Assembly: GCF_003319095.1 (NCBI RefSeq)
Contig: NZ_QOHI01000002.1
Span: 1 to 64,000 of the forward strand
Direction of reading: 5' to 3'
From: Blastococcus sp. TBT05-19
GTDB taxonomy: Bacteria; Actinomycetota; Actinomycetes; Mycobacteriales; Geodermatophilaceae
Length of the DNA: 64,000 nt
This document shows, piece by piece, positions 1 to 7,262 of this stretch. How positions within the stretch are numbered: the stretch's first letter is position 1; every line of letters starts with the position of its first letter. The notes under the pieces are model-generated. The model was not told the origin of the DNA, made no database searches, and worked only from the letters and a program-made list of their open reading frames with translations. Both the position numbers and the translations under genes were made by a program.

Positions 1-1
1 C

Positions 2-172
2 CGGGCCACCCGCGGACAGGGGCGGAAGGCGTTCCAGGCACCGGTCACGCCCCCGTTCCGCGTCGCGACCGACGAGGAGATCGCCGCGCTCCAGCCGGTC
101 TGGGGTCGTGCGTCGCAGCGGCAGGCGCCTGGGGACACCGAGCGCGAGCCGGACGCCAGGCGGCGGAGGTGA
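2..172 (+). CDS. C-terminal end of an unidentified element protein
   Basis: An open frame enters from the left edge and stops at 170-172, overlapping the GTG start of the next gene by the GTGA pattern. The visible 56 residues contain the stretch VATDEEIAALQPVWG and end in a run of arginines. The family is not recognised; position in an integrative element makes a transfer or replication protein possible, but nothing seen decides this. The coupling overlap supports it being a real gene. Confidence 0.5.
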   Translation, partial: RATRGQGRKAFQAPVTPPFRVATDEEIAALQPVWGRASQRQAPGDTEREPDARRRR

Positions 173-645
173 CACGGGCCATCCCGGGGCCGGTGGCCGC
201 GGTCGTCACCGACGATCTGGAGGCGGTACGCGCCGTTCGACACGCCGTCCGCCTGGCGCGCGACTGGGACCGGCCCCTTCTGCTCCTCGTCCCTCTGCCT
301 GGTACCGGGCTGTCTCTGGACCCAGCGCTGCACGAGGTCGCACGCCGGCGCCGCGAGCGCGATGCGGCAGCGGTGCTCGGCCGGATCACCCCCGCCCTCG
401 GCGGGCGGCCGGCGCCCGCGCACGTGGTCACCTACCGCCCAGTCCGTGCCCGGACGCCGGCCCTCACCGCGGCACTGCGAGCCGCGCGACGGGCCGGCGC
501 CGAGGTCGTCGTCTGCGGCCCCCGCGCCGCGGGCCGGACGGGCACCCGAGGGTTGGTTCTGCTCGACCCGGTCACCGGGCTAGCGGCGAGCGGCCAGCCT
601 GCGCCGTCGCCGTCCGAGGGCGTCGGGGAGCATGTTCCCCGCTGA
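169..645 (+). CDS. Universal stress protein-like protein
   Basis: 158 residues, GTG start, translationally coupled to the preceding gene (GTGA). The order of elements resembles one universal stress protein (Usp, HUP fold) domain: a first strand with VAAVVTDD, a helix with an alanine/arginine-rich face, the strand PLLLLVPLP, and late in the protein AALRAARRAGAEVVVCGP, which matches the last strand of Usp domains. The usual ATP-binding GxxGxxxxxxxxG(S/T) signature is not clearly present, so nucleotide binding is uncertain. The fold assignment is by eye. Usp genes are unusual cargo for an integrative element; a role in host stress response is only inference. Confidence 0.5.
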   Translation: MTRAIPGPVAAVVTDDLEAVRAVRHAVRLARDWDRPLLLLVPLPGTGLSLDPALHEVARRRRERDAAAVLGRITPALGGRPAPAHVVTYRPVRARTPALTAALRAARRAGAEVVVCGPRAAGRTGTRGLVLLDPVTGLAASGQPAPSPSEGVGEHVPR

Positions 646-1031
646 CCCGCCACGCAGGCTACCGAGGCCCTGCGGCGAACGTGGCTCCCCGCCGCGGCGG
701 CCGCATGGGCCCTTCGGCAGGGCGTCGACCTAGTCATCGGGTCAACGGCAGCGGTCAGCTCAGCAAGGAGCGCGGCGGCCTTCTCCGCTTCCTGCCTCGC
801 CTGCTTGGCGCGGGTCAGGGCATGGGGGGAACCGCCCGGCCCCTCCGCCGCTGCCGCGACGAGGGCGGCGGCGGCCTGGTCCAGGGGCGGCCCGGCAACG
901 GCGACTGCGGCGGGTCGCCGTCCAGCCGGGGGACCACGGCTGCCTTGGCGACCCGCTTCCGGGCCAGCCCTGTCGACTTGGCCACCTTTACTCTCCCGGC
1001 CGGTGGTCAGGGCGGCAACTGTCGTGGTCAT
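432..1031 (-). CDS. Hypothetical protein downstream of ardC-like gene
   Basis: The ATG at 1031 is preceded by a strong AAGGAGA ribosome binding site, so something is probably translated here, following the ArdC-like gene by about 80 nt on the same strand. The first 100 residues read like protein, with a basic start and a helix-forming stretch TRAKQARQEAEKAAALL. Beyond about position 735 the frame loses coding character and overlaps the Usp-like gene on the opposite strand, so the 3' half may be a read-through of a shorter or frameshifted gene. No family recognised. Confidence 0.35.
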   Translation of the reverse strand: MTTTVAALTTGRESKGGQVDRAGPEAGRQGSRGPPAGRRPAAVAVAGPPLDQAAAALVAAAAEGPGGSPHALTRAKQARQEAEKAAALLAELTAAVDPMTRSTPCRRAHAAAAAGSHVRRRASVACVAGQRGTCSPTPSDGDGAGWPLAASPVTGSSRTNPRVPVRPAARGPQTTTSAPARRAARSAAVRAGVRARTGR

Positions 1032-1113
1032 CGTGGGTTCTCCTTCGATGTTTCTGTGGGGTGGCGGTGCTCTCGGTGGGGTGCTGGTGGCGGCCATGTC
1101 GCGCTCTCCCCGC

Positions 1114-2199
1114 TCAGGTGGTGGCAAGAGACGCGGGCACCGGCGGTCGGCCCGGCCGGTCCGGCTGGCGGGGCGGCGTCCCCGTCCCCCGTGCGGCGTT
1201 CTCGGTGCTCTCGGCGCCGTCGAGGTGGTCGAGGATGCGGCGGGCGGCGGCGGTCACCGTCGCGGCGGCGGCGCGGACGATGTCGGTGTCCCCGGCTGAC
1301 CAGGCGGCGACGTAGGGGACGGTGTAGGCGCCGGCGTCCAGCCCGGCCCAGGCGGTGACGATGTAGGCGATCGACCCGGCTTCGGCCTCGGCCCGCCCGC
1401 GGCACCCCCGGTAGTCGAAGTCGTCGGCGGTGTGCCCGCACTCGATGTGCGCCAGTTCGTGAGCGAGGGTCTTGACCGCCTGCGCCTCGGGGACGTCCGG
1501 GCGCACGCGGACGGTGCGGGCGGCCGGGTCGGTGAGGCCGTTGGCCTGCTCGCAGGCCTCGCGGACGAGCGTGTAGCCGTGGCCGGCGACCTGGGTGGCC
1601 AGCGCGTCCCACAGGGCGGCGGGGGCGTCACCGGTGAGCAGCTCGGGGACGATGTCGGGCAGCGGGTCGCCGTCGGTCTGGGAGATGTCGAAGACGTGCG
1701 CGACCCGGAACCCGCGCAGCACCCGCGCCCCGGCACGCTGGTCGGCGTCCCCGCCGGCCGGCTCCCTCGCCGTGCCCGTCGCCGTCGCGGCGGCGGGTGC
1801 CGCCTGGCCGGGGTCGGTGTTCTTGGGGGTGTAGGTGCACGGCGCCAGGACCGCGAGCCCGGTGGACCCCTTGACCACGCTGCGGCCCAGCGCCTTCCAG
1901 GTGCCGAACCCGGCAACCCGGGTCGGGCTGATGCCCAGCCGCGCGGCCTGCAGCTCGATCAGCATCTGGTTGTTGAGGCTGTAGGTGTGGAACTTCGCGG
2001 CGGCATCGAGCATCGCCCGCCACTGCGGATCGGCGGTCAGCTGCTCGACCTGCTCGCCGATCTGGTCGTGCAGGGCGGCGATCTTCGCTGCGCGCGCGGC
2101 GTCGGCGGCTTCCCGTTGCGGCTCGCTGAGGCGGGCGCGCCTACCCCGCTCGTCCTTGCCGGTGCGGCTGCTACTGGTTGTGCTGTTGGTGCTGGTCAT
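1114..2199 (-). CDS. ArdC-like antirestriction / ssDNA-binding protein with metallopeptidase domain
   Basis: 361 residues. The N-terminal two thirds resemble the ArdC N-terminal ssDNA-binding domain (MLDAAAKFHTYSLNNQMLI, then VAGFGTWKALGRSV and KGSTGLAVLAP). The C-terminal third carries a zinc-peptidase HExxH motif in LAHELAHIECGH, with a downstream EAEAGSIAYIV helix that supplies the third-ligand type glutamate. ArdC family proteins travel on conjugative elements and protect incoming DNA from host restriction, probably by coating single strands. The start at 2199 is chosen because GGGAGGG lies just upstream; a longer frame to 2901 has no comparable site and poor coding character. Fits an element that transfers as DNA. 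Confidence 0.8.
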   Translation of the reverse strand: MTSTNSTTSSSRTGKDERGRRARLSEPQREAADAARAAKIAALHDQIGEQVEQLTADPQWRAMLDAAAKFHTYSLNNQMLIELQAARLGISPTRVAGFGTWKALGRSVVKGSTGLAVLAPCTYTPKNTDPGQAAPAAATATGTAREPAGGDADQRAGARVLRGFRVAHVFDISQTDGDPLPDIVPELLTGDAPAALWDALATQVAGHGYTLVREACEQANGLTDPAARTVRVRPDVPEAQAVKTLAHELAHIECGHTADDFDYRGCRGRAEAEAGSIAYIVTAWAGLDAGAYTVPYVAAWSAGDTDIVRAAAATVTAAARRILDHLDGAESTENAARGTGTPPRQPDRPGRPPVPASLATT

Positions 2200-3157
2200 C
2201 TGGACCCTCCCGGAACTGGAGCCGAAGCCGGTACGGAAGGGACTGCGGAACAGGTGTCCTGCCACCCATTCCCCCGGCCCGTCCGGCACAGAGCTCTGCT
2301 CAGGGGCCGGGAGCGACGGCGGGGGACGACCGGACCAAGACTGCTTCCGCAGCGCAGCGCCCGAAGGGCGGAAGGATCTTGGTCCGGTCGGGAGGAGACG
2401 GCGCGGGAGGCCCTTACGCTGAGCTGCCGGACGGGTCGGGGAACCAGCAAGGACAGCCCGCCGCAGGCGGACGGTGACGACGGCGCAGCCGGCGCCGCGC
2501 GCAGCGTGGCCCGATGTGTGCTCCTGGCCCACCCCACCGGCCCCGGCGCGACGACGGCGACGGCGCGCCCACCGGTCAGCGAGCCCCATCACCCGACACG
2601 TCGCGGAGAGACCAGAGGGACCGGCCACGGGCACTGCCGTCCCGCCGGGCCCCGGGTGCGGTGTCGTGCGCCATGAGTCGAGCGTGGCCAGGCCAGCGCC
2701 CGCCCGATGGTGTCGGTCCCGATGTTGTGGACAGGAGCCATCGTCCACAGGGACCGGTTGCGCGGGAGCGTCCCGATGCCCGGGCCTGCACCGGCTGGCT
2801 GCAGGACAACAGGAGGAGAACCGGAGGAAGGCCATCCGCAGAACGTGGTTCCCAAGCGCGGGCGGCGCAGGCCGGTCAGGGACAGGGCCGCGGAGCGACA
2901 ACCGGGGATCAACCGGAGACGAACAGGAGGCGGTCCGGGGAGACCCCCTGATCGGGACGGGGCCGAACCCGGCCGTAGTACCGGGAGGCTGTCCACCGGC
3001 CGGTCTCCGTCGCTAGCAGGTGCCCCCCACCGGTGGCCGTACAGGGGAAGAACCGGAGCCCGTCAGAAAAGGCTGGCTGTGAGGTGTCACCAGCGGGCCC
3101 GAAATGGCGCCTTCTGTGGTGAAGGCACCGCCACCGACGACTTCCGGGGAGCCAGCC
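2200..3157. other. 958-bp region without a convincing gene in the element
   Basis: Several overlapping open frames occur on both strands but none has a ribosome binding site plus protein-like composition. What is visible: a long two-step stem-loop (2328-2389), a TGTGGAC/GTCCACA inverted pair at 2726-2732 and 2743-2749 resembling DnaA-box cores, and runs of GGAGGA-type purines near 2810-2940. A regulatory or replication/transfer-origin region between divergent ardC-like and HTH genes is a reasonable guess, not a demonstration. Confidence 0.4.
2328..2389. other. Two-step stem-loop upstream of ardC-like gene
   Basis: GACCGGACCAAGA at 2328-2340 is perfectly complementary to TCTTGGTCCGGTC at 2377-2389. 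Inside, CTTCCGC (2344-2350) pairs with GCGGAAG (2368-2374). The result is a 13-bp outer and 7-bp inner stem around a 17-nt loop, 130 bp ahead of the ardC-like start. No T-run follows, so a factor-independent terminator is not favoured; operator, origin or transfer-origin hairpin are options. Confidence 0.7.
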
Positions 3158-3367
3158 ATGCCCGACCCCACCGCCGGCCACGAGCCGGAGCTGCTGACCA
3201 TCACCGAGGCCGCCGACGTGCTGCGCGCGCCGGTGGCCACTCTCCGGTACTGGCGACACCTCGGCACCGGCCCGAACAGCTTCCGGCTCGGCCGGCGCGT
3301 CCTCTACCGCCGCGTCGACCTGCGCGCCTGGATCGACGCACAAGCTGACCAGTCCCCCCGCCGATAG
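3158..3367 (+). CDS. AlpA/excisionase-like helix-turn-helix protein
   Basis: 69 residues forming one winged-helix DNA-binding domain of the MerR/AlpA (HTH_17) type: LLTITEAADVLRAPVATLRYW, then a wing with FRLGRRVLYRRVDLRAWIDA. Proteins of this kind act as excisionases or small transcription regulators of integrative elements. The start at 3158 follows a GGGGAG site; an upstream GTG at 3104 would add 18 low-complexity residues. Its likely partner is the integrase at 7263-8483, and the phased repeats at 7046-7074 are a candidate binding site (inference). Confidence 0.8.
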   Translation: MPDPTAGHEPELLTITEAADVLRAPVATLRYWRHLGTGPNSFRLGRRVLYRRVDLRAWIDAQADQSPRR

Positions 3368-3545
3368 CCCCGCGCCCGGCGGAGGGCGGCTGGGCGGGGC
3401 GCGAAGCCGCGTCGGACTCCCGGCAGACGGTGCGGCCGTGTGGCCAGCCCTGTCTGTGGACGACGACGGCCGTGCACAGAAGCCGGCCGGGACAGGCTCC
3501 GGCGGCGCCGGAACGGCGACGCTCGCATCACCGAGAGGAGCAGCG

Positions 3546-4205
3546 ATGGGATGGATGGGCCCGGTCGTGGGCGGCCAGGAGCACGAGGGCTGGGTGGTGC
3601 CGCTGTTCGCCGACGGCGCGCAAGGCGCCGGCACCACCAGCGCCCGCGGGGTGCTGATCGCCCGCCGGCCCGACGACGGGCCCTGCGACGGCGACCGGGT
3701 CCGGCTGACCTACCGCAACGGTGCCACCGCCGAGGGCGTCTGGTCCGACGGCACGGTCATCGGCGATGACGGGATCATGCCCGCCGACGCCGGCGACCCG
3801 GTGCACTGCGAGGTGATCGAGGAGGCCGACCAGTGGCGTCCGGACGCGGAGGTGGTCGGCTGGGTCGCCGGCTGCACCTGTGGCTGGCGCGGCATCCCCT
3901 GGGCCCGCGTGACCGCATGGGAGCTGGCCGACCCGGCGGCGCGGCAGCTGGTCGTTGCCGGTCCGTGGGCCGACCTGGAGGCCGCCGACGAGACGCAGGT
4001 CATCGCCGAGTGGCGCCGGCACATCGCCGGATGGCAAGCCCTCGAGGACGTCGAGGCGGCCGCCGCCGGGCAGGCCGCCGCCGCCCGCGCGCTGGACGAG
4101 GCGGTGCGCGCCGCCGTCGCGGCCGGGGCCTCGTGGGCCGACATCGGCCGGGTCACCGGCCTGACCGGCCGGTCGGCGGCCGAGCGGTGGTCCCCCCGTG
4201 GCTGA
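3546..4205 (+). CDS. Hypothetical element protein with C-terminal HTH-like motif
   Basis: 219 residues, start at 3546 after a GAGAGGAG site. The N-terminal half is acidic and beta-rich; around residue 120 there is a short Cys pair (GCTCGWRGIPWARV). The last 40 residues contain an alanine-rich helix followed by VAAGASWADIGRVTGLTGRSA, which reads as a helix-turn-helix of the kind seen at the ends of many actinobacterial plasmid and element proteins. Function unknown; a DNA-binding accessory protein is plausible. The next frame starts inside its last codons. Confidence 0.65.
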   Translation: MGWMGPVVGGQEHEGWVVPLFADGAQGAGTTSARGVLIARRPDDGPCDGDRVRLTYRNGATAEGVWSDGTVIGDDGIMPADAGDPVHCEVIEEADQWRPDAEVVGWVAGCTCGWRGIPWARVTAWELADPAARQLVVAGPWADLEAADETQVIAEWRRHIAGWQALEDVEAAAAGQAAAARALDEAVRAAVAAGASWADIGRVTGLTGRSAAERWSPRG

Positions 4206-4882
4206 GCAGCCGACCGGCCAGCCCGGACCGAACGAGCAAATCCCGTCAAGGGCGGCGCATCCCGCTCGTCGTCGACCTCGACGGCGAGCCGCTGGCCCCG
4301 CTGCGCGCCCTGGAAGAGATCCTGCTGCGCCTGGGCACGTGGGAGGACGACGACCAGCAGGATCCGGGCACCGAGACCGAGCCGCTGCGATTGCCGGCGC
4401 CACTGGCCAACCGGGTCGCCCTCGCCGCTGTCCAGCGCCTGCTAAGCGCCCTGGCGCCCACCCAGTCCCGGCCACCACGGTGCGGCCGGCTGCTCGCCCC
4501 GGACGGCCGCTACGAGTACGCGCTCACCCTGCCCGGCGCCGGAGTCGACGGTGACCGCCCGTCCTGGTCACGCCACTCGCCGGCCGAGGTTGGCGCGGAT
4601 GTCGGCGGCCACGTCCGAGAGATGCCGGTAGGTGTCGGTGGGCAGCCGCCAGCCGATTCCCGCCTCGGCGAGGACGTCGTTCCCCGCTCGGGTGGACAGT
4701 GCGGCTTGCTCGGCATCCCGGGAGATCTTGTTGAGTCGCCAGCTGGGCGAGGCGGGCATGCGGTCGATCTCGGACAGTTCGCGGTGGCGTGCGCGCACGG
4801 CGTGCTCGCGCCAGCTGTTTATCATGCTGCTGGCGCCGTCCGGGCAGCAGGAGCTCTCCGGGCAGACCAGCGTGGCCCGTAG
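4187..4882 (+). CDS. Hypothetical protein, 3' end doubtful
   Basis: GTG at 4187 lies in the final codons of the previous gene. The first 125 residues look real (VDLDGEPLAPLRALEEILL, then GRLLAPDGRYEYALTLPGAG). After about 4568 the frame runs antisense through the convergent 408-residue gene and loses protein character, so the native stop codon appears to be missing. The simplest reading is a gene truncated when the toxin-antitoxin segment was placed beside it. No family recognised. Confidence 0.4.
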   Translation: MVPPWLSSRPASPDRTSKSRQGRRIPLVVDLDGEPLAPLRALEEILLRLGTWEDDDQQDPGTETEPLRLPAPLANRVALAAVQRLLSALAPTQSRPPRCGRLLAPDGRYEYALTLPGAGVDGDRPSWSRHSPAEVGADVGGHVREMPVGVGGQPPADSRLGEDVVPRSGGQCGLLGIPGDLVESPAGRGGHAVDLGQFAVACAHGVLAPAVYHAAGAVRAAGALRADQRGP

Positions 4883-5794
4883 CAGCCGGTTCTCGAGCAG
4901 CTTCTGGCCATGGCTGCGGTCGAGGCTGCGACCGAAGGCGGTGAAGTACACGTTGGCCTCGCCGCCGCCCGTGCGGGGCTTGTCGCTGGGACGCCTGCGG
5001 GCCAGCAACTGGGGAAAGTGGCCGGCCTCGCCGTGCCCGGGACCGGTCTCGTAGCCGGCGGCTCCCACGCCGGTAAGGGCTGCACCGTAGAGGCCTTGGC
5101 GCCAGGACAGCACCCGCCGTCCGGCGGCGGCGTGCTGGGTGGCGGTCATCAGCGTGGCGATGGCGTCGTAGCTGGCGGTCCGCTGCTTGGACCAGGACAT
5201 CGACAGCGCCACGTAGCGGGTGTTCATCTCATCAGCGGTAGCGAGGAACGGGTCCAGCCCGGCCGGCCAGGTGGACTGGGGGCCGAACTGGTGCAGGGAC
5301 GCGGCGAAGACCGGCGCGACGGGCAGGTCGATGTCTTCGCGCTCCAGATAGCGGGCGGTCCGGATCAACAGGCTGCGGTTGACCTCCAGCCAGGCGCTGT
5401 TTCGCCGGTCGACGTAGACGTAGGGCGGAATGAGCACCGTAGCGCCCTGCTCGCGCTGGAAGCCGATTACCTGGTCGACCAGTTCGTCCTGCAGTTCGTG
5501 GTGGCCGAGGTCTGCCGGGGTCAGCTTGTCTGCGGTGGCGTACGGCAGTCGCGCCCAGCCATTGCTCGGCGACTGCTGATCGGCCAGCAGCGGGGTGAGC
5601 GGGTCGACCAAGAACGGCACCCCGGCTGCATCCGCAGTCTCCCGGAGGCCCGGCCGCTCCATCGCCACCTGCGCATCGGCAACCACCCCGGTGAGCGGCA
5701 GCTCCCGCAGGGGCCACAGTCCGCTGGCGGCCGGGGCGCACAGATCCTTGACGAGCAGGTGGTCACCGCGACCGGCCCTGATCAACAGATCCAT
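4568..5794 (-). CDS. Unrecognised 408-residue protein divergent from toxin-antitoxin pair
   Basis: Start at 5794 follows a TAGGAGA site. The protein alternates hydrophobic strands with helices (VPFLVDPLTPLL, ATVLIPPYVYV, LPVAPVFAA, RYVALSMSW), suggesting an alpha/beta barrel. A glycine-rich GAAGYETGPGHGEAG segment follows, then a cysteine cluster VCPESSCCPDG near residue 325 that could bind a metal. No signal peptide or membrane helix is seen. Family not recognised. It shares a 161-bp divergent promoter region with the Xre-RES operon, so common regulation by the antitoxin is possible. Whether it belongs to the toxin system, to anti-phage defence or to metabolism cannot be told from sequence. 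Confidence 0.7.
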   Translation of the reverse strand: MDLLIRAGRGDHLLVKDLCAPAASGLWPLRELPLTGVVADAQVAMERPGLRETADAAGVPFLVDPLTPLLADQQSPSNGWARLPYATADKLTPADLGHHELQDELVDQVIGFQREQGATVLIPPYVYVDRRNSAWLEVNRSLLIRTARYLEREDIDLPVAPVFAASLHQFGPQSTWPAGLDPFLATADEMNTRYVALSMSWSKQRTASYDAIATLMTATQHAAAGRRVLSWRQGLYGAALTGVGAAGYETGPGHGEAGHFPQLLARRRPSDKPRTGGGEANVYFTAFGRSLDRSHGQKLLENRLLRATLVCPESSCCPDGASSMINSWREHAVRARHRELSEIDRMPASPSWRLNKISRDAEQAALSTRAGNDVLAEAGIGWRLPTDTYRHLSDVAADIRANLGRRVA

Positions 5795-5955
5795 CGGTGA
5801 GTCTCCTACCACAGAGTTACCGAACTGTGACGCTTGCGGGGTGAACCTTAGCACGAACTTGACAATGTACCTAGCGGCGAACGGTGAGGATGTATAGCGT
5901 CTACCTCGCAGGCCGAACGGACCGATCGGCGCTGCCTCAGAAGGAGACCAGTCAG
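5795..5955. promoter_or_regulatory. Divergent promoter region of the toxin-antitoxin operon
   Basis: 161 bp between two divergent starts. A perfect TTGACA lies at 5859-5864 on the plus strand; no -10 box at ideal spacing is obvious (GAGGAT at 5886 and TATAGC at 5893 are the nearest AT-containing hexamers). The local AT content is higher than in the surrounding genes. Xre-type antitoxins usually bind such regions to repress their own operon. Confidence 0.45.
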
Positions 5956-6354
5956 ATGAGCCCGACCCGCACCGCCGCGGCGGCGGCGTCCCAGCCTGCG
6001 TCGCACGACCCGGCCGGAGACTCCCCCGTCTACCGCCATGTCGTGGCCGACACGCGCCGCGCGCTCACCCTCGCCGAGATCGGGGAGATCGTCGGCGCCG
6101 GAGAGCGCGCAGTGCAGAAATGGGCCGCCGGCGCCGCGCGGCCCGAGGGCACCAAGCGCGACCGGCTGCTGGAGCTGCAGTACGTCATCGCAGAGCTCTC
6201 CGACGTCTACAAGCCCGAAGGCATCGACATCTGGCTGCACGCCCGACAACGCGCCCTAGGCGACCGCCGCCCGATCGACGTACTGAAGGCAGGCGACTTC
6301 GAGACCGTGCTGCGACTGGTGCAGCGCCTCGCCGGCGGGTCGAAGGTTCGGTAA
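5956..6354 (+). CDS. Xre/MbcA/ParS-type antitoxin
   Basis: 132 residues. The N-terminal half is an Xre-like DNA-binding region (RRALTLAEIGEIVGAGERAV, where the helix-turn-helix recognises the operator). The C-terminal half carries the MbcA/ParS/Xre toxin-binding signature: GIDIWLHARQRALGDRRPID followed by VLKAGDFETVLRLVQRL. Antitoxins of this family bind and mask RES toxins and repress their own promoter. The start at 5956 has GAAGGAGA upstream; the frame opens earlier at 5884 without such a site. The toxin start codon comes 3 nt after its stop, so the two are co-translated. Confidence 0.85.
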   Translation: MSPTRTAAAAASQPASHDPAGDSPVYRHVVADTRRALTLAEIGEIVGAGERAVQKWAAGAARPEGTKRDRLLELQYVIAELSDVYKPEGIDIWLHARQRALGDRRPIDVLKAGDFETVLRLVQRLAGGSKVR

Positions 6355-6357
6355 GGC

Positions 6358-6915
6358 GTGCAGCGCTCCATCGCCGAACGCGTCGCGGCCGTGCCACCGA
6401 TCAGCGTGCACGGCACCTTCTACCGACACGCGGCGGTCAACCGCGACGCCTTCGCCGGCGGCGACCAGGGACGCTGGGGAGAGACGTTTCCCGTCATCTA
6501 CCTCGGCCGTCCACCGACGTCAGTCACCGCCGAGGCCTACAGGCACCTGGTCGAGGCCTACGGGATCCCCGTCGAGCTTGTGCAGCCGCGCCGCTTCTAT
6601 ACCGTCACCGTGGATGTCGACGCGGTGCTCGACCTCACCAACCCCCACAACGTCGCCGCCGTGGGACTCTCCGCTGCCGACCTGAGGTCCGAGGTCGACG
6701 ACTACGCCGCCTGCCAGCGCGTCGCCGCCGCCGCCCACCAGCTCGAGCTGCATGCCGTCCTCGCCCCCTCGGCCACCGGCCTGGGCGAGACGCTCGCGCT
6801 CTTCCGGGAACGGATCACCCTGCGGGAGATGCCGGTGGTGCGCACCGAGGAGACCTGGAACACGCTGCCGGCCGACCCACGCCAGCTCCGCGCCGTCCCG
6901 CCCAGGCAGGCCTGA
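6358..6915 (+). CDS. RES-domain toxin (NAD-degrading family)
   Basis: 185 residues, GTG start 3 nt after the antitoxin stop. The RES domain is recognisable from TFYRHAAV near the start, then GGDQGRWGETFPVIYLG with the conserved Arg-Trp and Tyr, a following helix EAYRHLVEAYG carrying the conserved Glu, and a C-terminal region PSATGLGETLALF where the conserved Ser lies. Characterised members of the family (MbcT, Res) deplete NAD+ by phosphorolysis or hydrolysis and arrest growth. Within an integrative element the pair probably stabilises the element by post-segregational killing or acts against phage; both are inference. Confidence 0.85.
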   Translation: MQRSIAERVAAVPPISVHGTFYRHAAVNRDAFAGGDQGRWGETFPVIYLGRPPTSVTAEAYRHLVEAYGIPVELVQPRRFYTVTVDVDAVLDLTNPHNVAAVGLSAADLRSEVDDYAACQRVAAAAHQLELHAVLAPSATGLGETLALFRERITLREMPVVRTEETWNTLPADPRQLRAVPPRQA

Positions 6916-7262
6916 CCCAAGTCATCCCACACCGGGCTCCTGACTGACCTGCGCGGTAGTGGACCAGGCCGCCGCCCCGGCGCCACAGCGGTCACGCCCC
7001 CGAGACCAGGCGCGGGGCTGACGGGCGGACTGTCTCACAATCTCGGTCCGCACATAGTCCGCAGAAAGTCCGCAAGACACCCAGAACGCGCCGTCCTCGA
7101 CCAACGACACTTCACGCCTATACATGCAGCTCAGAACGGGAGTTTGCGCGAACTATGCTGCTCAGGGGAGAGCGGCATAATCATGTCCGGGATGACGAGG
7201 GCGGCCCGTTGTCAGAGGCGTCCGGCACGCTGAGAGACGCATACCTCGCTACGGAGGTCCTC
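6916..7262. other. 347-bp intergenic region before the integrase
   Basis: No gene seen. It holds the three phased GTCCGCA repeats at 7046-7074 and an inverted GCGGAC copy at 7026-7031, and it must contain the integrase promoter. The integrase frame is open upstream to 7155 but those codons lack a ribosome binding site. Confidence 0.5.
7046..7074. repeat. Three GTCCGCA direct repeats with 11-bp period
   Basis: GTCCGCA occurs at 7046-7052, 7057-7063 and 7068-7074, exactly 11 bp apart, so all three face the same side of the helix. An inverted GCGGAC sits 15 bp further upstream. Such arrays are typical binding sites for excisionase, integrase arm domains or an element repressor. They lie about 190 bp upstream of the integrase start. 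Confidence 0.7.

Noticed and set aside
1432-2676. 414-residue plus-strand frame over the ArdC-like gene
   Set aside because: Antisense to a protein with a clear HExxH domain.
2726-2749. Chromosomal replication origin from DnaA-box-like sequences
   Set aside because: Only two or three imperfect boxes, no dnaA/dnaN and an element context; a chromosomal oriC is not supported.
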